From Adineta ricciae (taxonomy: Eukaryota > Rotifera > Eurotatoria > Adinetida > Adinetidae), in the NCBI GenBank assembly GCA_905250025.1, contig CAJNOJ010000022.1, positions 570,311 through 634,310 of the forward strand: a stretch of DNA of 64,000 nucleotides, in the 5' to 3' direction. Each line of letters begins with the position of its first letter. The stretch's first letter is position 1. A model generated the notes under the pieces. That model had not been told where the DNA came from and made no database searches. It was given only the letters and a program-made list of their open reading frames with translations. Position numbers and translations under genes: made by a program. Positions 51,020-62,523 of the stretch are shown here, in pieces.

Positions 51020-51772
51020 TTAATAAATGATTGGCTTCTCAGGAAAACCAAGAATAAATTGAGGATCAGGACAATTATGCAGCATCGTAGGTGCATCAAT
51101 TTTCGATGCAACACCTGGATAATCGCCTTTCATCTCTCCCATGTCCGATATGATTTGAAAATGTAAATGTGGATTCCATCCACCGTTTTCTGATTTATCT
51201 CCGATATATGCCAGAAGTTGACCAACTTCGAACGTTTGCCCAACAGTTAAATTCTCCAAACTAACTGTGCTTAAATGACCATAGAGTGTGTAAAAGTGAA
51301 CATTTTCTTCCAGATCATGCTCGAGAATGATTGTTGGACCATAATCAAATGGTTGATTATTATTTTGAAAACTATGAACACGTCCGAGAAAAGGCGTGTA
51401 AATCGGTGTATTGAATTTCAAGGTAATATCAACACCTAAATGTATACAACGATTTGTTTGTGAATACGATGTTGATTGCGCATAAATATTTCGTTCTTCA
51501 CCATATCCACCTAGCCTATGTTTGTGTGTAAATAAAAGAAGATTTTTTAATAAAACAAAACTAAATGATCGATCATACCAAATAAAATTTGCATGGTCAA
51601 GTGTTCTAACATAGTCTTCGTGACGTTTATATTTCTGTAATTCTTTATTTGAAACACTTATATCAAGTGATCGAGCATTTTGTGTTGTTAATGGAAAACC
51701 AAGTATCGGTGAGAATCGTTGTTGATTACGCGTGAGAGCAGCGATAAGACGTGTTCCAGCATCCAATGCCAT
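51020..51772 (-). CDS. Stand-alone M23 (LytM-type) metallopeptidase domain
   Basis: Predicted zinc peptidase of the M23 family, whose bacterial members cut peptidoglycan cross-links. Two exons with a roughly 63-nt intron near 51518-51580 (joining NFIW to LGGYGEER) give about 229 residues. The zinc and catalytic motifs are complete: IHLGVDI (His and Asp), YGHLS, and WNPHLHFQ (HxH). Flanking sequence (DYGPTIILEHDLE, DYPGVASKI, CPDPQFILGFP) matches, from memory, the M23 middle domain of bacterial three-part proteins (kinase-like, M23, class III aminotransferase). Here neither partner is present. No signal peptide is seen (MALDAGTRLIAALTRNQQ), so it may be cytosolic with a non-cell-wall substrate. 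The intron and eukaryotic neighbours show that it is resident in the genome and not contamination. Acquisition by horizontal transfer is likely but unproven. Confidence 0.9.
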   Translation of the reverse strand: MALDAGTRLIAALTRNQQRFSPILGFPLTTQNARSLDISVSNKELQKYKRHEDYVRTLDHANFIWYDRSFSFVLLKNLLLFTHKHRLGGYGEERNIYAQSTSYSQTNRCIHLGVDITLKFNTPIYTPFLGRVHSFQNNNQPFDYGPTIILEHDLEENVHFYTLYGHLSTVSLENLTVGQTFEVGQLLAYIGDKSENGGWNPHLHFQIISDMGEMKGDYPGVASKIDAPTMLHNCPDPQFILGFPEKPIIY

Positions 51773-52313
51773 GATGATCTATTTTTCAAATAAAATCTAA
51801 CATACCGATTGGTATTTATCATTCGATCGTTCTTCATTGTCGAGATATGCTTCGTTTTTCTTCACTGTCTATCAGTTTGCCACTCGATGCGCTATTCGTC
51901 CACATGTAGTACTCTAAATGGTAAATAGTTGTTGACGAATGGTTGTTTGCGGTGTTATGTAATTGAGAACAGATGGCAGTGAAATATTGATTGAGTTTGT
52001 CTATGCGTACGAAGATATTTAGAGAATGATATCAACTACCCGCTCATAGAAATTTGACGCGCACAATATATTTGATTTTGTGATTATTATGTAACTAAGT
52101 AGTGATAAATAATCACTTGTTGAGCCTATTTCCCAAAAGAAAGTTTCCTCTTGTTAACATCATTTCATCATTATTCATTCACTCTTTGGCTGATTGCAAT
52201 TGTTATCAAAGAACCAATTTCAACTCAATTGACTTTTTCATACTTCGAACAAATAATCGATTTTATACTTTTTCATTATATAAAAATACAAGAAATTTCC
52301 CAGTTGAAACGAA
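51773..52313. other. Divergent promoter region of M23 and ELAV-like genes
   Basis: About 540 bp between two divergent starts. No clear regulatory motif was seen. Confidence 0.4.
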
Positions 52314-53958
52314 ATGGTCGAAGTACAAAAGATGATTTTAAACCATTCACTTGATCATCACCTAGCTGTTGATACATTATCAGATATCTCACTAGGTAGC
52401 GCACAAACCAAAGCGACGGATTCGAGTGGTTACGGTTCAAATTTAAGTAGACATGGGCATAGTCGAACGTGTTTGATTGTAAATTATCTTCCGCAATCGG
52501 TGAAAGAACAACAGTTTCGTCAGATGTTTGCACAGATTGGTCGATTACGTTATTGTCGTTTGATGTGAGTGTCTGAGAAATGTTCTGTTTCGATCAGTTA
52601 TTGCTGATGGTTTAGGTTTGATCGTGCAACTGGATATTCTTATGGATATGGCTTTGTTGACTATTATCGTGCCGAAGATGCAGCAAAAGGTAGATTTCAT
52701 GTCAAAACTCTCTTGGGTCACATATTCGGATTTGTTGAAAGCTATTGACACGCTCAATCAGCTGAAAATGGAACACAAAACGATAAAAGTTTCATATGCA
52801 AGGCCAAAATGTGATGAAACTCGCGGAACAAATCTTTACATACGAAATCTACCTGGTAAAAGACAACGCTTCTAGCCCACTGAATTTCCATAGTTGCATA
52901 TAGAAAAATTTGATGAAACGAAGCTGATTGAGCTATTTGTACCGTTCGGTGAAATAATTCAAGCACGTGTGATTCGAGATCAATCAACAGAAAGTCCGCG
53001 TGGTATCGCATTTGTTATTATGGGTACTCGTTCACAGGCACAACGTGCAGGTAAATTGGCGTGCATTTCCAAAGCTTTCTCATTGAAAAGTTGCTGTAGT
53101 TGATTGTTTAAATGGTCAAATTCTCGATCATCAACGTCCATTGCTCGTGAAATTTGCTGATGATGATAAACGTCGACGTCAACTAATGGCACGTTATCTG
53201 CCACAGATTGAAAATACGATTTCATCCGTGTCAACGGCTCCGATTCTTCAAGATCCATCTGATGTTCTTTCAGCACAAATGGCTCAATTGAATTTGATTG
53301 CCAATGGAACCAATACGACTGATCATCAACAACAAGGACAAGATATGAACTTTTTGATGAACACGTTGTTGATGATGCCGTTTTGGTCGAATATGTGTGC
53401 TTCAACAATACCAGTCCTGTATCCGAACAATGCAGCAACCTCATCAAATAAAACTGGCGAGCGAATACTCGATACATTAGCGACAACAAATGGAGCGTAT
53501 GTTGTGATTATTTAAAGTCTTTTCATATTCATTCGATTGAACTGCATAGATCAAATTCATCGTTAACTTCGAATGAATCATTGAATAATGGTTTACCACA
53601 ACAATCAAGTGTTGAATCAGCTGATTCTTCGTCAGTTCCATCGAATGTTATCGATGTATCAACCGGCGGTTTCGTTGTTTTCGTCTATGGAATTGGACCA
53701 GAGACTACTCAAGAAGAGTTGCTCAATATCTTTCAAGGCTTTGGGCCTATTCTACGCACAGATATAATAAAAAACAAACGAACAACAATCGGTAAAGGTT
53801 TGTTCTGCTTTTCATACATTTACCATCTCATCCACAATATGTATTTAGGCTATGGTTTTGTCGTCTTCCGACATATGAATGATGCACTAGCATCAATCAA
53901 AGCATTACATAATATACCGTATAAGGGTCGTTTCCTGCAAGTACGATTTCGTGTATGA
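52314..53958 (+). CDS. ELAV/Hu-like RNA-binding protein, three RRMs
   Basis: RNA-binding regulator of mRNA stability or splicing of the ELAV/Hu type (binding U/AU-rich RNA is a family property). Seven exons give about 430 residues. RRM1: RTCLIVNYLP (RNP2) and YGYGFVDY (RNP1, across the intron near 52565-52615). RRM2: TNLYIRNLPEKFDE and RGIAFVIM. A 170-residue hinge (Gln/Asn/Ser-rich) separates these from RRM3: GFVVFVYGIGPETTQEEL and KGYGFVVFRH, ending LQVRFRV. RRM1 and RRM2 are adjacent and RRM3 is terminal, as in Hu proteins. RRM2's RNP1 is slightly degenerate, lacking an aromatic position. The start ATG at 52314 (MVEVQKMILNHSLDHHL) is the first in frame. Confidence 0.92.
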
Positions 53959-54502
53959 AAATCTGAATGTGATCAGCCGATTATATTCTCATTTGTGATG
54001 TTCTGTTTGACGAAATCATATGTTCCTGTTGAAATGGATGCTGTTCATTTGTGGGATATGAATTGAATACGACGGTTTATGTTCGAGTACGCTTCTGTTT
54101 GTCGTGATTCAGTTGGTGTGCATTATTTTTATGTTTGGATTATTAGAAATAGAAGAATAAATTAAAATCTTAGCGGTTTGAAGTTTCCGATCGAACGATG
54201 CAACAATGAGTTTCCTTCTTCGTAAACGCGAAAAGCTCGTCTGACCACATCGCTAGATTTACAGCGATATCTTTTGAAAGTATTACTCATTAGATATTTG
54301 CTTTTGCCTAGGATATATATATATATTTAGTATAGTATAAATGAGTTGATTACATAAGAAGAAAGTTGCGTTTTTCTCGTTCTTTCTCTTTCGTATAAAC
54401 AAAAAATACCTTCGTCAGCATGATGCGAGTATTTCGCTGTGGGTGCGTGCGATACAAACATAATAAAGACAGTTACATTCGGTTGGCGATCGTTGGATAA
54501 AA
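53959..54502. other. Intergenic region between the ELAV-like and GH63 genes
   Basis: Contains an AATAAA at 54156-54161, about 200 nt after the ELAV-like stop, and an AT dinucleotide run near 54311-54325. GH63 starts at 54503. Confidence 0.5.
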
Positions 54503-57440
54503 ATGCCAACATCATTTGATACGGAACATGAACGTTTGCGCGAAGACGAAGCACGAAAAGTGAATTGGAAACGTTGGGGACCATACTTATCAGAAAGGCA
54601 ATGGGGTACTGTGCGAGAAGTAATTCTTTTTTTCGTATTTATACATTGCACTGCTTTTTGACGTATCGTGACACATTAGGATTATTCGGATACAGGTTCA
54701 TGTTGGGATTATTTTTCACATGATCAATCTCGATCACGTGCATATCGATGGGGTGAAGATGGTCTTCTAGGTTTCACCGATCGCGAATGTCGTTTGTGTT
54801 TTGCGTTATCCTTATGGAATGAAAAAGATCCTATACTCAAAGAACGTCTATTTGGTTTAACTGGACCAGGTATGTGAACTAAAAATGCGACTAATGAACT
54901 TCGCCTTTTCTTGTTTTGTAGAAGGAAATCATGGTGAAGATGTCAAAGAACTGTATTATTACCTTGATTCAACACCAACGCATTCATATTTTAAGAGTCT
55001 TTATAAGTATCCTCAAAATGAATATCCATATCAAAAATTAATCGAGGAAAATCGTCGCCGTTCAAAGGATGATCGCGAATACGAACTTCTTGATACAAAA
55101 CTATTCGATAATAGTGAATACTTTGATATATTTGCTGAATATGCCAAAAACGCTCCTGATGATATTGTAATTCGAATACAAATTCACAATCGGTCGAACA
55201 AGGATGCGCCATTACATCTGGTCCCAACGTTATTCTTTCGCAATACATGGTCGTGGGGTTGTAAACACGAAGGTTGTACCATGCGTCCCAAGATTGAACA
55301 AAAAGATGGCGAAGCTTTTCTTCGCACTAAACATGACACATTGGAACCGTTTCTCTTCGATATTAATCCCGATGAGGATGGTCAGCTGCCAGAGGTACTC
55401 TTCACTGAAAATGAAACGAATTTCAAACGATTATACCAACTAGAGAATCGTACCCCATATGTGAAAGATGCGTTTCATGAATATGTTATAAATAATCGAA
55501 AAGATCTGATTAATCCGAAACACAGAGGAACAAAAGTTGGTCTATATTATCGTTTGAAAGTTAAAGCAAATTCATCGGCAACAATACGTCTTCGACTGTA
55601 TCGTTTATTCGATGATACGAAGGTACCAATGAAATTGGATTTCAAAGAGATCGATCAAATATTCGAGCAACGAACTCAGGAAGCAAACGAATTTTATTCA
55701 ACAATAATGCATCCTCAACTGAATGCCGATGAGAAAAACACTGTTCGACAAGCGTACGCTGGTCTTTTACATAGCAAACAATTTTATCATTATATAGTAG
55801 AAGATTGGATTGCGGGTGATGCTGATGTTATGTCATCATCCGAAACGCGAAAACAGAATGTGCGAAATAAAGATTGGCCACACTTGTAAGTCGATGATAT
55901 GGTTCTTAAGATTGCGTTTTACTTTTCTATTAGGTATTGTCGAGATATTCTATCGATGCCTGATAAATGGGAGTATCCCTGGTTTGCTAGCTGGGATTTA
56001 GCATTTCATGTTATTCCGTTTGCTCATATCGATCCACATTTTTCCAAAACTCAAATACGACTACTGTTACGCGAATGGTACATGCATCCAAACGGGCAAA
56101 TTCCTGCCTATGAATTCAATTTCAGTGACGTTAATCCACCGGTGAGTGCATGGGCTGCTTGGCGAGTCTATAAGATGTCAACAGATAAAAAGGAAGAACG
56201 TGACCGGTCATTTCTTGAAAGTGTATTCCTCAAGTTGCTTATGAATTTCACTTGGTGGGTTAATCGAAAAGATCCAAATAATCAGAACTTATTTGCTGGA
56301 GGATTTCTCGGTCTAGACAATATCGGTGTATTCGATCGATCAGCTGAATTACCCGAAGGCGGAACTATGCACCAATCTGATGGCACTGCATGGATGTGTT
56401 TCTATTGTTTGACTATGTTTGGCATAGCATGTGAATTAGCTGGTGGAGTTAACGGTGAGCCAGTCATTGAAGCGTACGAAGATATGGCATCGAAATTTTT
56501 TGAACATTTCGTACAAATTGTCGATGCTATGAATCTTCATGGAGGTACAGGTTTATGGGATGACGATGATGGGTTTTATTATGATCAAGTCAAATGCGGT
56601 GTCACCGATAAAGTTATACCATTAAAAAGTACGTTCATCAGATCCTTGAATTCTTTTCTTCGAATCTTCAATTTTTGTATAGCACGCTCGCTCGTTGGTG
56701 TACTACCATTAATTGCTGTGTCTGTTCTTGAAGTTGAAAAAATGAACAGTTTACCAGGCTTTCAACGACGATTTAACTGGTTCTTAAAGTATCAGCCAAA
56801 TCTTCGGCAACATATTATTCAACGGAAGTCAACACGCAATGGCAGTAGTGATGCTTTTCTTCTTGCGATACCGTCCGAAGAACGTCTTCGTCGTATGCTT
56901 GGCTATATACTCGACGAAGATGAATTTCTTTCTGAATATGGTCTTCGTTCATTATCAAAATATCATGAAAAACATCCATATGTATTCGAACCTGGTAGTA
57001 AGCATGAACTATGTGTTAGTTACTCACCAGCTGAATCGAAAACGAGCATGTTTGGTGGCAACTCGAATTGGCGAGGACCGATCTGGTTGTGTATCAACTA
57101 TTTAGTTATCGAAGCACTCGAACGGTATCATCGATCGTACGGTGATGATTGGAAAGTTGAATGTCCAACACGAAGTGGAAACTGGATGAATCTACGCGAA
57201 GTGTCTCAAGAACTTGCGAAACGCTTAGTGAAAATCTTTCTTCTGAACGAAGATGGCAAACGACCATTGAATGGGGACGAGTCAATCTATTCCACTGATG
57301 CCCACTTTCGTGATCTTGTACTTTTTTATGAATACTTTCATGGTGACACAGGTCGCGGACTAGGTGCAAGCCATCAAACAGGCTGGACAGCATTGATCAT
57401 CCAACACATACAAGATATTGCTGAACTGAGAAAAGACTAA
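54503..57440 (+). CDS. Bacterial-type glycoside hydrolase family 63 enzyme
   Basis: Predicted alpha-glucosidase-like enzyme of the GH63 clan; exact substrate is not known from sequence. Five exons (54503-54619, 54680-54869, about 54922-55885, 55934-56628, 56683-57440) sum to 907 residues in frame. The N-terminus ([34 protein letters not shown]) and body ([117 protein letters not shown]) resemble bacterial cytosolic GH63 proteins of about 900 residues more than the ER glucosidase I of animals. There is no signal peptide or TM anchor, unlike MOGS. Introns of 50-60 nt show domestication after probable horizontal transfer. A decayed copy of its 3' end lies at about 59.2-59.7 kb. The start is the ATG giving [12 protein letters not shown]. 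Confidence 0.95.
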
Positions 57441-58679
57441 CAAGAAAGAAAAAGAACTCTATTATAGTTTTTAGATTTGATTGTATTGTTGAACTGACAT
57501 AAAATAATTTTATTTCGAAAGGAAGACCATGTAAAAACAATATAACAGAATTCTTGATTTTTTTATGTGAATTAAACAAGCAGCTAGATCGTACAGTTAA
57601 TGTTCGCTCATTCTGAGTAATAAAATCATCAATATTATTAAGACGACTTATATGAGTAGAAAACAAAAGAGATAACTGCTGAGAATATCATTTGATTTCT
57701 CACAGAATTGGAAGAAAGTATTCGAGCTTTCGTACGACGCGTCCGATGTACATCATCAGGAATTGTGTTCACGTTGTTGAAAGATAGTTGAGAGTTTAAT
57801 GATCCATTTCTATTTATTGAAAAATTCTTTAAATTAGCTTCGCCGATAGTCTCTATCGCAATACTAGCAATGAGACGTGTTTTTTTCTGTCTGATTCATA
57901 CGACCTTGAAGAGTCTGTTTCATGTCTTCTATTGCTAAGTTAATGTTTGTTTTGAAAGATTTGAAAAGGTGACTATGAGTCATAGATGCAGGATTCTAGA
58001 CCAGAATCTCATGGCCTTATATCCGTTAGTTTCCATTCACACCCGAATGTAAGATCTTGGAAACTATCGGAAAAACTCCAATAAATCCCATACAGAACCC
58101 TATATGCAAAAACCGGCCGGAAACCAGCAGTTCTGCCAGCAACTTTCCTAACACATGAGACACTAATTTCTTGTGCTACTCTCATCCTCTAAATTAGCAA
58201 TTTATCACCTGCAAGTCACTTGCCATGCACAGAAAACGCTTTGAAGTCGTCTCTTAACTAGATTTTCAACCGAATTAAAATCCGATTTTAAACCTCTTAA
58301 AAATCGTCTATTTTTTGCATGTGGGTGGTATGTTGTTGTTCTTGAATAGTTGTGATGGGCCTATGTGTAGAGTCTAGATCGCGGAGTAGTGTTGAACAAT
58401 TGCTGGTGCTTTTTGGAATTGCTTTCTGTGTGGAAGACATTATTTTACATACAATTTTTAGGAATATGCTGGTACCTTTTTGGATCTGATGGCTTAATGC
58501 GTGCATCATTTGTTGGAAGTTGGATAACGGAGGAATGGGACGAGAAAAACCGACTGATCGGATTCCAATTGAGCCTTGTTTATATTTCCTGGCAGTCCCG
58601 TTGGGATATGACTGTAATTGTGTAGAATGAGGCGAAAAGGGGTTGCTTTCCTGCCGATTCTCATTCAGATTCGGAGGTC
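57441..58679. other. GH63 3' UTR and an unexplained insert
   Basis: The first roughly 200 bp are the GH63 3' UTR, also present in the decayed copy downstream. From about 57990 to 58670 the base composition is more balanced than in the flanks, with no ORF of quality and no terminal inverted repeats visible. It could be a degenerate mobile-element remnant separating the two GH63-related sequences, but no family could be assigned. Confidence 0.35.
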
Positions 58680-59180
58680 AAAACGTCTGTCCTTGGTATA
58701 TCACAGTACGCACAAATAGCGTATATTCTACTGATTTAGTAGTTTGAGCTTTGAATTGAGAGTGATAATCAACAGTTTGTAGATAGGCATAAACTAGACT
58801 GTGACCGTTCGGTATGCAAAAAGAGGAAACGTTATGGTTCGATGATAAATTTTGAAAAAAGATCTTCGCTCTTTCGTATAAAATAATTGATGTACTCATC
58901 GATTTGGCTTTCTTCAATCCATTTCAAATAAAACAATCATAATAAGAGGCGAGATAATGTTTGCATTAGCTCGAAGTTGCTCATTGAAATTTGTATATCT
59001 TAATAACTTCAGACATGATTTCATACCTTGACCATAAACACCATTAGCTTCATAACCGTTTAAATCAAATTGTAATGATAAACTGTCAATAGTTTCTCAT
59101 TTTCTATTAGCAGCAGTCATTGTATTTATTTCATCATCCAAATCGATCATCTTGTCTTTTTCTGACTAAATTCATGACTG
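58680..59180 (-). pseudogene. Decayed coding remnant, unidentified
   Basis: On the minus strand a protein-like run can be followed with stop codons and frameshifts: pieces such as INTMTAANRK, SLQFDLNGYEANGVYGQG, KSCLKLLRYTNFNEQL, SFCIPNGHSLVYAYLQTVDY. The residue usage is that of a real protein, but stops interrupt it (for example after NRK). I do not recognise the family. It lies between GH63 and its broken copy, so it may have been carried in by the same rearrangement. Confidence 0.3.
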
Positions 59181-59239
59181 ATTCTTTTGTTTCAATCCGA
59201 TCAAACAAGGTTGTTGTTGTCTTGGACATTAGACAAGAA

Positions 59240-59690
59240 TTGAAACAAGATCATTAAATAGCGTTCCAGCGGTATCATTGATCGTATAGTGATGAGTGAA
59301 AAGTCGATGAACTTACACGAAGTGAAGTATCTCGAGGATATCCGAAATGATCGGTAGGAACCTTTCTTTTGAATAAAGATAGCCAACGATCATTGAGTTG
59401 GGAATGAGATAATCTATTCCACTGATGCATAGCATTGATTACCCAATATATTTAAGACACATTGCCAAGCTATTAAAAGACTAGTGTGAAAGAAGACAAA
59501 CTTTATCGTGGTTTTAGATTTTATTGTATTGTTCGACAGACAAAAACAATGATTTAAAACGCTAAATAGCTTTATTTGGAAACGAAAAACATATAAGAAC
59601 GATATCACAAAATTCTTGAATTTTTTGTATGTGAATAAAACGAATTGAATAAGTAACTAGATCATATAATCAATATTCGCTCACCCTCAT
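59240..59690 (+). pseudogene. Broken duplicate of the GH63 3' end
   Basis: Collinear with the last GH63 exon and its 3' UTR. The string ggtatcattgatcgta matches GH63 near 57125; atgaacttacacgaagtg matches near 57186; tctattccactgatgc is identical to that near 57288; attaaaagacta matches the stop region near 57428; ttttagatttTattgtattgtt matches the UTR near 57470; and the tagat and attcgctca stretches match near 57585-57611. There are internal deletions (including most of the GHQTGW-type region), in-frame stops and frameshifts, so it is non-functional. The spacing between copies is about 2.0-2.15 kb. Confidence 0.75.
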
Positions 59691-59708
59691 ACTCTGAAGA
59701 TGAGCATT

Positions 59709-61631
59709 TTAGTCTTGAATTTGATGAATATTAATTGATTCTCCATATCGTACGCCAAGACAATCTTGTGAAACGGTTAAATTGATGGGTGAATCACGTC
59801 GATTTTGTGGATGTGTGAATTGACATTCACCTTCAACTTCACCATCTTGACTAAGCATTATCAAATGGCCAGTAATATATTCAATCAAGATATAGACCTG
59901 AAGTTTTTGACACCAATCAACTCTTGGTGTGTACGATAAATCACTAACCCAACAATCATTCAATACTAATTGTTTGGCAAAGGTCCATTCTTTTCCATCA
60001 TTAGTCAGCTTGAATATACAAATGCCAACTTCATGACGTCTTTCTAATCGATAACCAATGGCAGCATGCTCATTATTGGCAACGGCAATATCACTGATTT
60101 CGCCAGGCAATGCTCCGCCACCTCGATTCAATCGAGGTGGAAAGATATCACGTAAAGTTTTACATGCTTGTTCTACTTTGTTCGAATCCATTATAAGAAT
60201 TTCATCACCGTTGAAAGCAGCCGTGCCGTGAATTGATGTTAAATAAAGTAATCCTTGACAACAGGATATTCGTCTCATTGTACGACCAGCAAATAGATGA
60301 AACTCTTCAAGTGCTTTTGTTGCAGGCTTATATAAACGTAAACGTGTTCGATTGAGAATTAAATAGCCTGAAAGAACATCTGAATAGGATATATCCTGTA
60401 TCCAATCATTGTCATTTCCATCAATAGGATGATCAGGCGCAGTCCAAGCAATAGGTTCATTTGCTGATGGATTCGTAACATCGTTTATAAAAAATAAACT
60501 ATAAGTATCAGTAACTTTGTCATAAGTGTTGTATAGCAGTTGCTTGTTATGACAACAGATTGTACCAGCGTATTTTTCACTTGTAGTAGGAATTATTAAT
60601 GGGTTCGTACGTTGAATATGGTCTGTTTTACCACAATCCAAGTCATCTGGAAAGGTGGTGTCAGTCGTTATACCATTCTCTCTGTTCCCATTACTTAATT
60701 CACCGGCTGGTTTAGACGCTGCTGCTGTTGCAGCTGCAGCTGTTGCAGCTGCAGCTGTTTGAGGAGCTGGCGGTTCAGCAACTGCTTCTACGTTAGGTAC
60801 AACAGACTCTATTTGCACAGGCGCATGATTATTTGATAATGCTGCTTCAGTTCGAACTACATTATTTGCCACCGGAACTGTTGGTTGTCGAATGACTGGT
60901 TCTGGAACTGTTTCTGATATCGAAAACGATGAACGATTTTCGAAAGAATTTCTTGTGTGAATACGATTCGACGGTGGATCGAATTCATCAGTTCTAGTCG
61001 ATACTACATATGGACGTATATGTGCATGTAATACGGATGGTTGTAATTTAGCTTGTAAAGTTGCATCTAATGTAGTACTACTACAATCAGATGTGTCACC
61101 ACGGTGCACGTTATTTACTCGCTCTTGAATTTGATTATTCAATTCAAGAATTTTATTTAACTCATCATGACCGGCGCTTTCCAATGAGTCGGCCAATTGA
61201 GCGTATGTTTCTCGATACTCTGAAATATCTGTAGAGAAATTTGCTTGTCGTTCATAATCCATGAGAGCTTGGTCAGCAATAGCGTCGATATCTTGATGGC
61301 GCTGTCTTCTCTACAGAAAAAAACATCATTTTACAAAACATTTATTTCTGCAACAACAATCAATACAAACCCAATGGTCTATGATTGCTTGAAAACCATG
61401 AGAGGAATCACTTTTAGTTCCATTTAAACCGCCGATGCTCAACAATCTCTCTCCCACCTGTGCATAACAACTTCGAAATTCCTGACCGAGTTGTTGCATA
61501 TGTTCACTGAGACAAGAAAAGTCAAATTTCTCATCACAGATGCATGCGAACTGGTACGGCTTTTTCCCACACTTACTACAAAGTTCTCTTAAATCTTGCA
61601 TGGATGTTGTGCTACGATTTTGTTTTGTCAT
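59709..61631 (-). CDS. Cys-rich, coiled-coil protein with propeller-like C-terminus
   Basis: I do not recognise a named gene. Two exons join at an intron of about 60 nt (61313-61372) to about 620 residues. The first about 60 residues hold a Cys/His cluster (LCSKCGKKPYQFACICDEKF, DFSCLSEHM) that looks like a divergent B-box-type zinc site. A predicted coiled coil follows (TYAQLADSLESAGHDELNKI, LELNNQIQERVNNVH), then a low-complexity linker with an Ala-rich run (TAAAATAAAATAAA). The last about 330 residues show repeated beta-strand-like blocks (TICCHNKQLLYNTY, DWIQDISYSDVLSGYLILNR, GLLYLTSIHGTAAF, DIAVANNEHAAIGY, LVLNDCWVSDLSYTPRVDW, YILIEYITGHLIMLSQDGEV), consistent with a WD/NHL-like propeller. 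That layout resembles TRIM-NHL proteins without a RING. Function unknown. The start ATG at 61631 opens MTKQNRSTTSMQDLREL. Confidence 0.7.
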
Positions 61632-62523
61632 ATTTAAATCTAAAAAGTGAAATCTATCAAAACTCGAATTTTTCTTCGCTATGGATGTGTATATACGTGA
61701 GGGAATAATGTAAAATGTTTTCTCTTTTTCGCACGCGATGTCTCGATAAGCATAGTTGGAAAAAAGGAGAAAAAAAACGCCTGACTGAGATCATATAAAA
61801 ACAACAGAATTCTCTCAACCAGTCTGCATGTTGGAAACCGAGAACTCTATTTGATTTAAAAACACACAAAAAAAGAACAAAAACTACTATTTCTATTCGC
61901 ATGTGTCAACGAAAACAGAAGTTTCCTTTCAACAATCAACATTTGTGTTATGATATATACTCTATTCGCGAAAAATAATCATCACACTCAACAGCCAGCG
62001 ATAAAATTTGTAAAATGTTTTGTTTTCTGTCTGTTGCGTTCTGTTCACGATCAAAAGCACGTTGTTTTTACTTTTTACTTGGAAAAAGCCAAACTACTTG
62101 TCGCCGGGACAGCGTCTTGATAGGACAAATCATAAAGCAAAAAAGGTTCCCAACTGTTTTTTTTTCAACTAAAAACGTAATAAATAACCAAGGAAGAAGA
62201 GAACGCGCGTACGGCTGACTCTATCAACTACTCGTATTGTATTAGATTATAAAATGAATCGAAATATTAATATGTAATTTATCTAATTTGTTTATCGTTT
62301 TACTAGTTCCTTTGGAGCTATAATAAAGGGTGTAACGAGAAAAGATTTGAATACAAAAAAAGCGAAAAATATGAAAACATTTGATGAAAGAGTTGAAAAC
62401 TGAAAATGTAAGTCACGATTGAATTCTTTGTTCTTATCAATCATTATCAGTTCAAGTTGCTTTAGTTTTGTATAAATAAATCGACTAGAAAGTTATGATG
62501 AATCATTAGTTTGTCTTGGACAA
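61632..62523. other. Intergenic region
   Basis: AT-rich upstream DNA of the propeller-like gene and 3' flank of the next minus-strand gene. No supportable gene was seen. Confidence 0.4.

Noticed and set aside
58389..58625. 78-codon plus-strand ORF in the unexplained block as a transposase fragment
   Set aside because: Trp/Phe-rich, with no DDE, RT or other mobile-element motif visible.
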